A DNA stretch of 64,000 nucleotides from Roridomyces roridus (GCA_029378245.1 JARKIF010000069.1:1-64000), one strand, 5' to 3'. Shown: positions 11,566 to 23,246, numbered from the stretch's first letter. The notes: generated from the sequence alone by a model not told the origin. Numbers and translations are program-made.

Positions 11566-13195
11566 CTATTGATGCGACAACTCCCTTCCCTCGCCCAGCA
11601 ACCTTTGAACGGTGTTCCACCGGTCCTCTGTCGTCACCCCTTCGGGGCTCTGATCGAACCCAAGCCTAACGTTGTGATTCGTCCTGATCTTTCCGAGGTG
11701 CGGGAACAGCCTCCCCAAGAACTTGCCCACCGACTCGAATTCACTCCCAATCGGCGACATCTCTACGTTCAACACGCGGAGCGCAGATTGCCGTTCAGGG
11801 AACTCGCCGTCGGATGGAGAGGGGATGGCAGCGGCTGCGTCAATGTACAGGGTGAGGCTTTCGAGATCCCGGCAATACGTGGCGAAAGCGAGGAGGGCTT
11901 TCAGCGTCATCCGTGGGGGAAGTTGACTCGGAGGATCGAACAGGCCAGGGCGGGGCTGTGCCAGAACGAGCTCTGTGAGCTTCGGCCACGAAGTTGCAAT
12001 GTCCATCGCCATCGCATCGTCGATCAGCGTGACGACTGGGAGATTAAGATGGGCCTGGATCAGATTGCGGAACGATAGGAGGGGGAGGAGATCGTTGATG
12101 TGCGGGTCGTGACCTGGTGCCCTTTGGAACGGCGGCGTCGTGGATAGCGACAGGTGGGTGAGGGAGGTGGACGACAGTCGACGGTTGATCGCGGTGCATA
12201 CGGCTGACACATTTCCTTGCGGTATGTAGCCCAGAAGTATGGCCCTAAAGTCGGTGATGCCACAGTCGGAGGACTGCAGCTCGAGGAATTGAACGATAAA
12301 ATCGGGGAATGTACCGTTCAAACGCACACGGCGAAGGGCGGAAAGGAGGGAGATAGAGGCGCGCCGCCGCCGGCCGCAGGAGCCAGAAGTGCCGTTCTGG
12401 CATATTCAAGGTTTAAAACCTTGAGGGAAGGAAGACGCGCCAGGCGTTCGAGTGCTTCTCGATTCACATTGGGAACCCAGAGGCTCTCAATTTGGTCGAG
12501 TTGCTTTATGAGATCGCAGGCCTGGCGGCATGGCGGAGGGTTGCGCACAGCTGAGACCAGGCTGCAGGCACAGTGTACGTGGAGCCTTTTGAGGGATTGA
12601 AGTGCGAGACCCGATTGAATGGGAGTCTCGAGGTTAGGAGTGAGAATGTCAAGGTTGACAAACTGGATCCGGGGGCTAAGAAACAAATGAATGTACGGTA
12701 AATGGTCGTTATGGTCCATTCCCCAATGAAGGGTTCGAAGGTTGGGGCAAAGGAATTGGGAAGGCAGGGTCGAGGTGATCGTTTTGAATACGGTGGCATC
12801 CGGCATTTTGACAAGCGGGTCCTTGACGTACAAGGTCTTGATCCGGCGAGCGTAGGACAATGGCACAGTCCAGTCGGCAGGTTGGACGGGTCCGACGATG
12901 TGCTGCGTGGTCATTGAGTATAGCATAGCAGGAGCTTGGGGAAAACAGCGACGCACCAACACGCCTGGCGCTGTGTTGGTACACACCCCTCGGACCTCCC
13001 AAAGTTGAGATGGAAGGCACTTGATGATGTTCTGGATCCCTCGCTGCGTGCTCCACAGAGCATCCAAGGCAGGGTCCTGGCGCGACAGGTAACGGCGAGA
13101 GCGGCCAAGGTCCCCTCTCTCTTATCTGCCTCGGGTTCATTCACCTTCTCGCAGACGAGTTCCACGAGTTCTGGAGTGGCGAGGGCGGGATGCAT
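11566..13195 (-). pseudogene. F-box/LRR-like gene, MHPAL subfamily, copy 3 (two frameshifts)
   Basis: The start MHPALATPELVELVCEKV (ATG 13195) and the later LRR regions are clear, but the frame is broken twice. Near 13080, four bases are missing in the conserved TCRA-PALDALW segment. Near 12341, one base is missing (TTTCCGCCC against TTTCCCGCCC), so the frame ends in FPPFAVCV instead of continuing into LNGTFPDFIVQFLELQSS. The 54-nt intron at 12956-12903 sits at the same site as in copies 1, 2 and 4. The gene ends at the TAG at 11566. It is probably non-functional; the 4-base deletion is hard to explain as a sequencing error. Confidence 0.82.
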
Positions 13196-13199
13196 GGTG

Positions 13200-14440
13200 G
13201 AGAAGGACAAGGAACTTAGACAGGAGAATCGTAATGATCGTGCGATCGGAATGAGTTGGTGTTTGTTTGTGATGTTTGAACGGCGAGGAACGTGTCGTAA
13301 ATCGTAGTTTTCATGTCGACTGACCGGAGGAGGGTATTTCGGGACCTTGAGGACCTGGTATCTTCCAGATTAATATTGAAACCCAGACTGGTTATTTTCG
13401 GTCATGCACACCGTGCGTTTCGTGTCGCCAGCGAGTATTTCTGAAACTGGTTTTCGCTCGTTGAAGGATACAGGATAAGCCCGAGTCACTGAGAAATCCA
13501 CAGCCTCTTTTCAGACACTGCCCGTGGAATGCCGTTCTTGACGTCATTTTTCAGTTTGGATAGCCGCGTTCGCCGATACAACTTGGAATGCGCGGAATGG
13601 GATCGGAACAGCGGGCTGACATTCGGGATTTGTCGTTGGACGCGCTTGGAAGACAAGAACATGTGCGATTTGCGAGCAATATCGGATGCGCGCCAGCAGA
13701 GTCCGAAGCGGTTCAAACAGTAGATCCGGAATTCAAGGAATGACATCCCGAACGGAGCGGAGAGTAGGTACTCTGACTCGATTGCGTCCGGGGCTCGGCG
13801 AAGAGCGCCGGTCCCCACGTTTCAGACCATTGTACGATCTTGTCCGCCCTTGAATGGTAGAAAGAAGAGACGACGCGCAGACGGGCGTGTGCATATGCAT
13901 GTCCAATCAGCCTGAGAGGGATTCACGGGAAATCTTGAGGACGAGGCTCGTTGTGGGTTAGCATCCTGTTTTCGTGATTTTTTCCTGGCCACTTTTTTCC
14001 TGGCCACTGAGAATCTTGGCAGGTGGGCGCGGCCGAGGGCCGAGGCAGCATGACACATAGAAGTAAGCCCGACGTCTAACTGTGGATTCGCAGCCGCGTA
14101 GCCCGTGTCCACTATCCACAGGCCGAGTCAGGAAGTCGACGACGTCCTGACTCCTCCAGGCTCCACCGAGTTCTTGAGGCTTTTGCAGCGGCGTCGTTGG
14201 CCCGCAAGTTGGACTGAGAAACGAGTTGACGCCTTCACGCGGCATGTCGGTCCCTTCTCCTCCCGAGGTTACACGGTTCGGCGATGGTAGCGTCGCAGCG
14301 AGAAGAAAGGATCAGGAAGCGATGTACTGCCACCCGTCAAAAACAATCTTGATTTCCGCCACCATGAAGTGGCCACTTGTGGCCACCCGTGCGGCGTCAG
14401 CCAGTCATAATTCGCCGCTCGTGGCAATCCATCGACTCCG
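13200..14440. other. Intergenic; no supported gene
   Basis: No coding signal, transposon end or RNA gene is evident. The right part leads into the promoter of the broken Zn2Cys6 copy, with a TATA box (TATAAA) at 14446-14451 about 50 bases before that gene's first ATG. Confidence 0.4.
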
Positions 14441-14500
14441 CGGCATATAAATTCGGGGCGCTGAACGTAGCTGGTTTCCAATTTCCACCCGCCGCTGAGA

Positions 14501-15748
14501 TGTCCAACGATTTTAGGACCACTGAAGCGGGGCAGAGCATGCTTAAGGCTGCAGGTGCGTTAGGAGTAGACTTGGACCCTGGATTATACTGACCCCACAC
14601 TTAGATTCCTGAAAATCGTGCGTAAAGTCAAAAGTCGCTTGACCATCGACGTTAACTCTAACAGAGATGTGACGGAGTGAAACCCATCTGTGGGCCCTGC
14701 AGAACGAACCCTCAAGACGACCCATGCGAGTACTCGGACGGACCCACACGGTCACGCACGAAGGTACTCGAAGACACTGTATCTCGCCTTGAAGCCCGGC
14801 TCCACGAGCTCGAGCATCCCAACGACTACACACCCTCAATCACGCTCTTCGATCCATACCGCCAATTCAACTCCTCCCCGTATCACACGCAGAACAAGCT
14901 CAGCCTCTCCCCGCCGCCACTAGATCCGGCTGATTTTACCTCATTGCCGAGCTCGCCACAATCTTCCCCCGACTCCATGCACAACTATGTGCCGCTAAAT
15001 GTGTACGGTCCTCACCAGAGTCCCCTCGGGCTCTTTGACTCGCATTCACTAAAGAGGAGCCATGACTTGGATTATGGGGTGCGTTTACGCTCGAGTGCAC
15101 GACTCCGATTCTAACATCCATTCTAGCCTCCAATTGACTTCATCTTGTTCGTATCATCTTGACTTATTTCCTTGTATTCATTTCTTTCCCAGGATACCAA
15201 AGTTCCTCGACCACGCCCCCGAATTTGGCTTCTTCCTCGACAAGGAGCGACTCATGCACTCGATGCGACTCCCAGACCGATCCAAACCCTCCGCAGCCCT
15301 CCTCTACGCCATGCAGCTCTGGGGGGCACATCTATCCTCTGATATCCGCAGAGAAGACTACTTCAAACGCAAAGCCCTCCAATCCGCCGCCACCGAACTC
15401 CATATATCCTCATTATTCCTGCACACGCTCCAAGCCAAAGTCCTCCTCGGCTACTTCTTCTTCCGCACAGGCGCCCTTCTCGCGGCGCGTGCACACACAG
15501 CAGCGGCCTTTGCACTTGCCATTGGCGTAGGCCTACATCGAATCCGCTCTTCTCCGGACTCGCAGACGCACACGTGGGTGGACCCTGGGACGGGAAAGGG
15601 CGTGTCACTTCCGCCACCGAGAGACGCTGTGGAGGAGGGCGAGCGGATAAATGCATTTTGGGCCGTTTTTGTGTTGCAGAAGAACTTGGGCATGGCCCTC
15701 GATGCTGCTGTATTCGTGCGTCCCTTTTTCACCTCCGGTGGTGTGTGA
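14501..15748 (+). pseudogene. Broken second copy of the Zn2Cys6 transcription factor
   Basis: This copy matches the gene at 1.8-4.0 kb in exon order, including the 13-nt micro-exon (ATTCCTGAAAATC between AG and GTGCGT, near 14605-14617). The following exon encodes RCDGVKPICGPC and LEDTVSRLEARLHELEH, and later FLDHAPEFGFFLDKERL and INAFWAVFVLQKNLGMALDA. Two defects are visible. In exon 1, an extra base between the first two cysteine codons (TGCTTAAGGCTGC) breaks the zinc cluster. The frame also ends at 15748, so roughly the last third of the protein found in the other copy is missing. It lies in inverted orientation to its twin, with the MHPAL F-box cluster between them. Confidence 0.75.
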
Positions 15749-15789
15749 TGCTGAAATATGTTTCAGGGAACGAGTTGAGCGAGAAGGCG

Positions 15790-16194
15790 TAGATTTCTGA
15801 GTGGGGAAGGTCGGATGCCTGTAAAATTTAAATGTGTGCCCGTCCCGTCGGTCTGAGTTCAGAAGCTGACAGTACATTGTGTCTTCTGTGGACATATATG
15901 ATTCGGCTGGTGTTCGTTCGATTTGAGTGCCAGCCTTGTGCCGGCTCCGCTTCTCATTTTTTGGGTCGCCCTATTGCACCTTACTGGCAAGACATCCATA
16001 GCCATGCGAAAGGTTTAAAGGACACTGTCCCAATATCTATGGATGGACAACGCTCGCGTATCCAGGACCTCTCGGGGGCTGGGGCTCGTTCGATTTGAAC
16101 CCAGGCCATGGACATCTTGGTACCGGTTCGGTTTCGATTTTTCCCTCTCGGGTACAAGTCTGCCATTGAATCACGTCCCGAGCAGCATTGGAGA
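15790..16194. other. Intergenic with degenerate tRNA-like repeat pieces
   Basis: Partial B-box/T-arm-like motifs (GTTCGTTCGATT near 15913 and CTCGTTCGATTTGA near 16087) show diverged copies of the cloverleaf repeat. No gene is supported. Confidence 0.45.
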
Positions 16195-16731
16195 GGTTCG
16201 GTTGGGTGGTCCCACATCTGCCAACAGTACGATGGCGTTAATCATCGCCATACGCGGGAAGAGTTCGCTCCATTCGAGCCCGAGCCATATGGGTGTCATA
16301 AGACAGTTTTTCTTGCCGGTGTCGTGAGGACACACTGCTATTGGATCTCTTACCAATTCAGATTGGAGAGGTTCGGTTTGGTGGGACCAACCTTTTCTTT
16401 TCGTGACTCGTCAAACCAAAACGCTGCAGGTATTGGATCACTTCTCAACTGCGACTGCAAAGGTTCGGTTGGGTGGTCCCAGATCTGCGAATAATAGGAG
16501 ATTGCCTCCAGCCTCACGCAGAAACTGTTCGTTCGATTCGAGCTCGAGCCATGTTGTGTGGCTCACCCAGTCTATATTTTTCTTTCCCAGCATCCTGGTG
16601 AGGCGCTGCTATTGGACCACTTTTCAAAATGACTGGAAAGGTTCGGTTGAGCGGTCCCACATTTGCGAGTCATCCGTGTAATTTGTCGATCCTTGCTGCA
16701 AAAGCTGTTCGTTCGATTCGATCCCGAGTCA
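16195..16731 (+). repeat. Short tandem array of tRNA-like cloverleaf units
   Basis: Units lie at 16195-16287, 16462-16551 and 16640-16731, with a 5' half-unit at 16370. Each begins GGTTCGGTTG and ends in a T arm (GTTCG-TTCGATT-CGAGC in the best copies) followed by an acceptor 3' strand resembling CCGAGCC, then A. T-runs (TTTTT) follow each full unit within about 25 bases. Starts are spaced about 178 bases apart, with a half-unit between. It is the same family as the larger arrays at 21 and 34.4-37 kb but more diverged. Confidence 0.65.
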
Positions 16732-16833
16732 TTGTTGCGCAATGTGTGTGTTTTTGTGAACAGAATTCCAGTCAAAAGGATACTACACGATACAGAACAG
16801 ACTATCACTACAGTCATCAAAGTCCACGGAAAT

Positions 16834-17330
16834 TCAACACTCATCCATATACACCTTCCAACGCTCCCACAACCGAACCCACCTCCCCCCATTCCACTCC
16901 CTAATCCTCATCCACCCATCATGCATCATGTGCCGCAACACGTAGTCTCTGTAACAGACATCGATATCAGTGACGATCAAGATGTACTGATATGATGTCT
17001 GTTTGCATACGCGGGGTCCTTGTTGACCAGTCTTTTCGCTTATGTAAACATGCCAGCTGTGCCTCTCCCTCGCGCTTTCCGCCCTCGTTTCTCAATCGTA
17101 CCGCCCCGAATCGCCTCAAACACTCATCCATCCCCTACCCCCACGTCCCCCGATACCTTGGTTTCAATTTCAAGCCCTTTCACTGCCTGAATCGCACGCT
17201 GGAACGACACATCGAATAGCTCACAACACGGCCCATTCACCGGTGTCTGGACGGTGCAGAGCCTCTCTCTCATGTCTGGATAGTCGCCGCGGTGGTTTCC
17301 CATTGCTCTTTGAGCGTTTTTAGCCAACAA
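16834..17330 (-). CDS. C-terminal part of an unidentified protein, possibly a remnant
   Basis: On minus, one segment (about 17313-17160) reads ...ERLCTVQTPVNGPCCELFD...GLEIETK. A plausible intron (donor GTATCG, acceptor CAAACAG near 17004) links it to a segment reading TSYQYILIVTDIDVCYRDYV...MHDGWMRIREW... and ending at a TGA at 16834. The residue pattern looks like real protein, rich in Trp/Arg at the end. I do not recognise a family. Upstream, the frame that would continue (LKTLKEQWE) is offset, so the 5' part may be frameshifted or lost. Confidence 0.3.
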
Positions 17331-17339
17331 TGCCATTCA

Positions 17340-18040
17340 AGATGTCGTTTGACGCAGTCCGTTGGTGGGAGGGAGATCTCATGAGGCAGAACGGTCCCGG
17401 TGCGTGGTTCTTCCCTTCCAGCCTTGCCCTTCTCCTTAGTATATGTGCAGTACTGCTTGAAACCACCCCGCACGCGCCCTGGAAAGGCTCCGCTATCCCC
17501 ACACGACCCACCGACCTCCTTCCTTTCGCTCAGTACCCCCTGGCCCCGGCTACGTTGGTACAGCCAAGGGCGGCCTTTCAGGGCCCAGGGGCGGTGCCCT
17601 CTATGTCGCCGCCACTCCCTGTGCACGTACGGTGGCCTAATGAGGCACTGGATGGTCGGGTGGGAGTAGGGTATCCGTGACCCAGCTTCTCCTGGGCATT
17701 TAGCACAGAATTGTGGCGGAATTTTGCTTGAATATATACATCCGCTACTACTACTTCCTTTCATGCACCTTATTTGTCTTCCTTCACTATTCACTTCACT
17801 CGAGTGAGTCCGACTCCCAATTGTGCCTTTTTTGTCGTATCCGGCACAAAATACCCCCGCTAGTTCGAAATTACTGCACCCACCATGAGATTGAGATGTA
17901 GGCTGTGTCTGGAGGCGCTTCTGGGGTGAGAATGAGGGTTCAGACGCGTCGAATCGCGAGCGAGGCAGAAATCAAGCGTGGACACGTGATGTATTCTTAC
18001 ATAAGCCAAAGGCTGGTCAACAACCGAACCGATCACGGAA
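17340..18040. other. No supported gene
   Basis: Overlapping open frames on both strands are present without recognisable features. They possibly include decayed 5' sequence of the unidentified gene just to the left. Confidence 0.35.
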
Positions 18041-18535
18041 CTAGACCACAACACGTTGAATCCAAATCAACACAGAGCACAACGCAAAGTCCGCATAGCT
18101 GACTTCATTGCCGCGGACGACAACACCATCCCCATCGCCAACATTCTTGTCCAAAATCATCGCCATGAAATCAAACTGCTCCTTGACGGAACGCCACGCC
18201 TGCTTGCGCTGTGGGCCAGGCAAGGATAAACCTGACCCCGAATGCGGGCTCGCATACCCCGGCGCGCCAAGACGGAAGTGCGACTGACTGCGAGCCGGGA
18301 GGCCCTGATGGCTGAGTGGCACCATGATGGGGAGTAAAGGCTTGACGAACACTTCCTGGATGTAATGCACGAACTTAGAGCGTCTGCATGGCACGCGGCC
18401 CTTCGGGGAACACGGTGCGGGCGAGGTATGAGGCTTCCAGATACTCGGCAATGTTGTTGGGGTTGGAGAGGATTTGCGGTGCGCGGGGGTTGCGCGTTGG
18501 GTCGACGATGACGGGCAGGGTGTAAATTGACATTT
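18041..18535 (-). pseudogene. Glutathione S-transferase-like gene fragment
   Basis: On minus, the N-domain motif YTLPVIVDPTRNPRAPQIL and PNNIAEYLEASYLA are read first. A frame break near 18380 (stop TAA just before FVHYIQEVFVKPLLPIMVP) follows. The C-domain tail reads FDFMAMILDKN and SYADFALCSVLIWIQRV. This is the order of a fungal GST-like protein, which would conjugate glutathione to electrophiles in the cytosol. The thioredoxin-fold N-terminus with its active-site residues is absent, and the two parts are out of frame, so this is a fragment. The family assignment rests on motif resemblance only. Confidence 0.55.
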
Positions 18536-18572
18536 GGGCCGCCGTCGCTTGGACTCCCCGAACGCTGCTGGA

Positions 18573-18752
18573 TCCAGAATCTCGTGCTCGTAGCCTCCCT
18601 ACACCTTATCTCTTCTGCCTCTCTCTTCCTTGCTGCGGCACCGAACGTCGTCGACACGGGTTACGCAATTGAAATACCACCACTGCCAAGGTGGTCAATG
18701 CCACCGAGTATCCTGATTTTTGTGTTCAAGGGAGCACGGGTGGTGCGATGAA
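18573..18752 (+). pseudogene. 5' fragment of the type-B carboxylesterase gene
   Basis: The fragment reads HLISSASLFLAAAPNVVDTGYA and, after a junction, VVNATEYPDFCVQGSTGGA in another frame. These are the signal-peptide region and the end of exon 1 of the intact esterase at 23.2-25.2 kb, with about 150 bases between them deleted. It lies on the opposite strand to the intact gene and abuts the GST fragment. Nothing further downstream in the esterase is present. Confidence 0.75.
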
Positions 18753-18913
18753 ATAGGACCTGGAGACTGAACCAAGATTCAAGAGGGACTCATATCCTGC
18801 TGAGCCCACAACCGAACTTCTTTCGTATCTTACATACTTTGATTGGGCTAAGACGTAAAATATTGGTCTTCAGTGTCGATAAATTTCTCTGCCCCTCGTC
18901 ACTAGACGAACAA

Positions 18914-20660
18914 TTAGTTTAGAAAACAGGCGATAAACTGAAAGTAACTTGCCGCATCGTCCTCGATGCTAAAGAAGAACTCCTCGCGTTCCTGCAACTC
19001 CTCCATCTGAGCAAGAAACTCGGAAGAGAACGCCCGCTCGCGGGTGGGTGGAAGAGCGAAGTCGATTTCTAGCGTCTCCTCAGGAATGCCAACACGGGAG
19101 CGGATGAACCTGTCTAAGGATTCATCGCTGAATCGGAGGATCGTCCGGATGTAGGAGTATTCCAGAAGTGGGACAAGATTTGGCTCGCCTCGTGTGTAGA
19201 CAAGTCGATCGAGTAGCAAATCCGTAATCACCGTGTGCCCGTTGTGGTCTTCGCAATCATACAGCAGCAGCCGCTGAAGCAAGGGCAGAAGTTCGAGACA
19301 TTGGATGAGCTCCCGATCTTGAATTACCGCGTGGAGTTCCAAGTCGGTCAAATGTGTGCTCAGGCATGAGCGTGTCGTAAACGACAGGAAGGCGCAATGC
19401 GGCCAAAAAGACGGCGGTCCTGTGGGGTCCCGGCGTATATAAAGCTCGCGCAACGACGGCATCGTGATCGACTCCAGCATGCTGCGAAGAGTGGCCTGGG
19501 TGACGCTACTGTCAACGACGCCGGAGAAGCCGATCTTGAAGATACTGAGATGGGAAACAATCGGTTTCCAAACAAGATTGCCCAAGGAGACGGGCGCGCA
19601 GTTGATATACATCCGGTATTGTGCGCCCTTGTGAAGAAGGGACAAGATGTCGAGTCCGGAGGTAATAGCACTAGAGTCGTCCTTCTGGAATCTGACGTCG
19701 AGCAGCTGCGGCCAAGGCAATTCCGGAAGCCTCGCAGGCCATCCAGCTAGTGTGAGATTTCTAAGTCGGGGAGCAAGATCAAAGACGGCAGGGCCAGGCG
19801 GATATGGACACGATATGCTGGCGCAGAGTGAGAGACTCTCGAGGCGTGGAAAGTGACCTCGCATCTTCGCAAGTAATTCCACGGATGATGGTTTAATCCA
19901 GAGATGAACATCTCTCCATCGAGTGGCATGTGAGATGACCAGCTCGAGAATCGACGACTCCAAGTCGTCGTCATCGTCGTCGTGAGGCAACCCCAGCTGC
20001 ATGATGAGCGGTGAATTCGCTCCCCGTTCGAGACTCAATTCCAGGCGACGGAGCAGGAGCTCCGTGTCGATGTATGTTTGATCCCAGAGGTCTGTGTCTG
20101 TCACGATGGTGGACCATAGCGTAGGCGATGTTATAACTATCTGTTGCCACCGGTAGCATGCCTGCAAACATCAGGCATTTGACCAAGAGAAAATGATGCT
20201 ATGTACATACAGAAGATAATTGAAGCAAATGGGTCTTTGCAAGGCGCTCGACTTCCATATCCTCCGTGTCATCGTCTCCAATCGAATTCGCACAGGAAGG
20301 CGCGCACATATCGAAGATCTCAACGAGCAGCTCCGTTGGCATGCGCCGAATGGGGGAAAGCGCGCTGCGACAGCCCTCGGTGTACGTGGTCAGCAGCTCG
20401 CGCTCTGACTTGACGTGTTCCAGGAGCGATTGGATGCTCTCTATCTCGGTGTTGTATCTCTCAAGGTCTGCAGGAGCCTCGGAGCTGAGGTGGCGAAACA
20501 CGTCTAACTGCGCGGCGGTCGGGAGTACCGTGGAGCGTAGTATTTCGGTGAGTTCTGCGGTGGCAGTTGACGTGGGCAGAAGTGCGGATGTCCAGCGCGG
20601 GGAGGGATGAGGTGAAGTGGCAGACGAGGACATGAGTGCAAGAGGGAAGCGAAGTGCCAA
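18914..20660 (-). CDS. F-box-like protein, SPIRR type, copy A (intact)
   Basis: Exon 1 (20660-20211; an alternative start is the ATG at 20633, MSSSATSPHPSP, shared with copy B) encodes an N-terminal helical segment and the F-box-like motif SPIRRMPTELLVEIFDMC. A 49-nt intron (20210-20162) leads to exon 2 (20161-18914), which starts ACYRWQQIVITSPTLW, the usual continuation in agaricomycete F-box-like proteins. A long leucine-rich body and an acidic tail follow (stop 18914), giving about 556-565 residues. A role as SCF adaptor is inferred. Copy B at 32.3 kb is its inverted duplicate. No damage is seen. Confidence 0.82.
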
Positions 20661-20969
20661 TCACTTGATGGAATGATCCCAAATGGCGCCCACACAACGT
20701 CGCACAACAGAAACTTGTTTTTCCGGCCCGAGTAGGGTAGGACCCGGAGATCTCCCGGACATATTGGTCTTTGAACACCGAAGATACATGTAAAAAAACA
20801 CGGCAGGCAAAAGCCAGCGAACCCAAATAAAGGGTTCCCTGGACGTTCCTTTGTCCGGCTTTTGCCCGCCGTGAAACCTGTTGGCTTTCAAGCCACGATA
20901 AGCACAGAGCTGGTTGGGAGCTAAGCCTAAGTACTTAGTCGTGATATACAATAGTTCCAACGACACATG

Positions 20970-21722
20970 TGTTGCAGGGGTGGACAACCCACACCCGAAT
21001 CTGGTTCCGAGTGGGTAGACTCGGAGACCTCGTGGAAATATTGGTCTCTGAAGACAAAACGAAAATACACGTAAAACAACCTAAGTAATGGCTTTCAAAA
21101 CACGGTAGAGAAGAAGAAAAAACTGGCCTTAACTGATGTATGATTCGGGCTCAAATTGAGTTCGAACGAGCGTCATCTGCTTACTACACGAGCTCCTCAT
21201 GATGTGTCGCAGAGGTGGGACCACCCACAACCGAACCCCATTTCTTAATACTTATGCTCGGTTGGGCCCTCTGGCCTTTGTCAAATCTTTGAAGTTTAGT
21301 GAACACTCTGAATCATCACAGAATGAATAACATATGAATTGTTTTCAGACCTGGCCTTTGCCTCGCCTTCAGCGGGTGGTGAGCGCAGATTTTTTTAAAA
21401 AGACCCAACAGAATGCCACAATATGATTCGGGCTCGAGTCGAATGAGCATCGAGCATCATCCGCTTATGACAAACAATCGGATTTACGACAATGTGTTAG
21501 AAACGTGGGGCACCCACAACCGAACCTCATTTCTCTTCTACCTAGGTACTAAGATAGAATACTTATTGCGGTCGAGCACTGAACAAAAGGGGGGGGAAAA
21601 GACATCTTCCCAGGGGCCACATGGACTCGGGCTCGATTCGAACGAGCATCTTCTTCTGCCTTCCAGTGCCACTGCCCTTCCCATTAATTCATGCAGACGT
21701 GGGTCCACCCACAACCGAGCCC
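20970..21722 (-). repeat. Minus-strand array of tRNA-like cloverleaf units
   Basis: Units on the minus strand lie at 21722-21622, 21527-21423 and 21237-21143, with a 5' part at about 21005-20972. Each starts GGTTCGG or a close variant, followed by TTGTGGGTGG. Each ends in a T arm such as GCTCG-TTCGAAC/T-...GAGCC and an acceptor 3' strand (CCGAATC or CCGAGTC). Oligo-T runs follow each full unit. The array occupies the gap between the syntaxin gene and F-box copy A. Confidence 0.65.
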
Positions 21723-21872
21723 TCCACATGTTCAGATTCAAAGACACAAATTCCGCACTCGTATTAAAAATTGCATACATTAAACTCCTCCTCCTCCTCC
21801 TCAGTAGTCAGTACACGTACAAGTACACAAAAGATGCTCCCCGTAAATCTATCCACCACCCAACCTTGCAAC

Positions 21873-23115
21873 TCAATGCTTCGGAATCTGCGTCGCCAGC
21901 ACGGCAGCAAGGATCGCAACGCAAATGAGGCAGATGATGAAGCAAATCCAGCGCTTTTTGCGGGCAGCGCGCGCAAAGACTGTTGCACGTTCGACTTGTT
22001 GATATCTTGTAGTATCATTCGTGAGTTGAATAGATGAAAAAGAAGGAAAGAACACTCACCCCATCTCGGCGTCCTTCTCGACGTCGCCCGCAGTCTTTTC
22101 GATCGCCATGACGTGCTCATCCTGTTGCTCGACCAGAAGAGCCATCTAAAAACAGATGATTAGAGCGAAAAAGACAAAGACAAAGGGACGCGAAACTGAC
22201 GTCGCTGAACATCTGGGCAAGCTCTGCGAGAGTCTGTTCCATGCGCTTCAAATCCTGGGAGCGCGCCTGCACTTCATTGTACGCCTGACGCGAATCGACA
22301 TACCGCGTGCTCGTGGTAAGCTAAGGTAGTCATCATCATCAGCTCAGTCAGTCCGCAGCTGCGGCCTGATGCGGCGGAGTAAGTGAAACGCACCGCCTGC
22401 ATGAAGACCTGATCCTGCCCAGTCGCCACAGCATGGGTAATCTCTTCCTGAGTCGCATCGGGCTTGACAATACGATACTGCCGCTCGACGCGCGTGCGCG
22501 CTTTCGCTCTATGTTCCTGCTCGACGGTCTGGTAGGTTTGGAGGCCTTCCATGAATTTGTTGCGCAGGAACGTAACCTACAGAGTTCAGTTCTTTGAGTA
22601 TACGAAAGAGAAAGTAGACACACCCGAGTCTGCCTCATCTCATTACCCCCGCCAGTCCCAGCAGCCGCCTGTAACGCCTTGATGCGGTTCCTCAGCGAAT
22701 TGCTCAACGCCATCGTCTCGGTGACGAGCTCGTCCAACTCGGCCTTGATCGGGTCAGCCGCAGCATCGTCGAGGGCCTCGAGAACGCGGTTATTGAGTGC
22801 CGCTATGCGGGTGACGTTGCCGTTAAAGCGTGTAATGTCGTCTTGCACCTCGGAGGCCTGGATTACACGTGGGGTCAGCGAATGTGTTCGAATGAAAGGG
22901 AGGAGAAGGGAGGCGCACCTGTTCGAGGAAGCCAGGCATGCTCTGTAACGAGCTGCCCGCCTCGACCGGTGTGAGTTCGTGAGACTGAGTGGCCCCGGCG
23001 GTGGTTGGTGCGTCGCCATTAGCTGCTGCTCGTTGAGCCTGTTGTCGCGTTAGCTGCAGCCTGTGACCGAGCGCGCTGGGCCACTCACCCTGAGAGCGGC
23101 CAGCCTGTCCGTCAT
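21873..23115 (-). CDS. Syntaxin, plasma-membrane t-SNARE (Sso-like)
   Basis: Seven exons (23115-23089, 23038-22919, 22857-22624, 22576-22394, 22320-22201, 22145-22060, 22005-21873) join in phase to 300 residues. All introns have GT..AG ends. Residues about 45-180 form the Habc-type helical region (EVQDDITRFNGNVTRIAAL, YRIVKPDATQEEI). The SNARE motif follows (DLKRMEQTLAELAQMFSD, then VEQQDEHVMAIEKTAGDV) and includes the expected glutamine layer. The C-terminus is a basic stretch AARKKRW and a single membrane anchor ending ATQIPKH. Such Qa-SNAREs sit on the plasma membrane and drive exocytic vesicle fusion with SNAP-25-like and synaptobrevin partners. A decayed partial copy lies at 31.7-32.1 kb. 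Confidence 0.92.
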
Positions 23116-23246
23116 GGTGGCAAGAAGGACAAAGATCGCCGACAGAAATCGGCTGTGCGCTGATTGGTGATCCGAAGGCACAGTTAAAGGCCGTCGGAGA
23201 TTCGGATTCCCACGTTCGGACTTTGAATAACAATACATTTTTCACG

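Noticed and set aside
11566..12327. Separate small gene in the 3' part of F-box copy 3
   Set aside because: It is simply the continuation of the same LRR gene after a one-base frameshift and lacks its own promoter or F-box.
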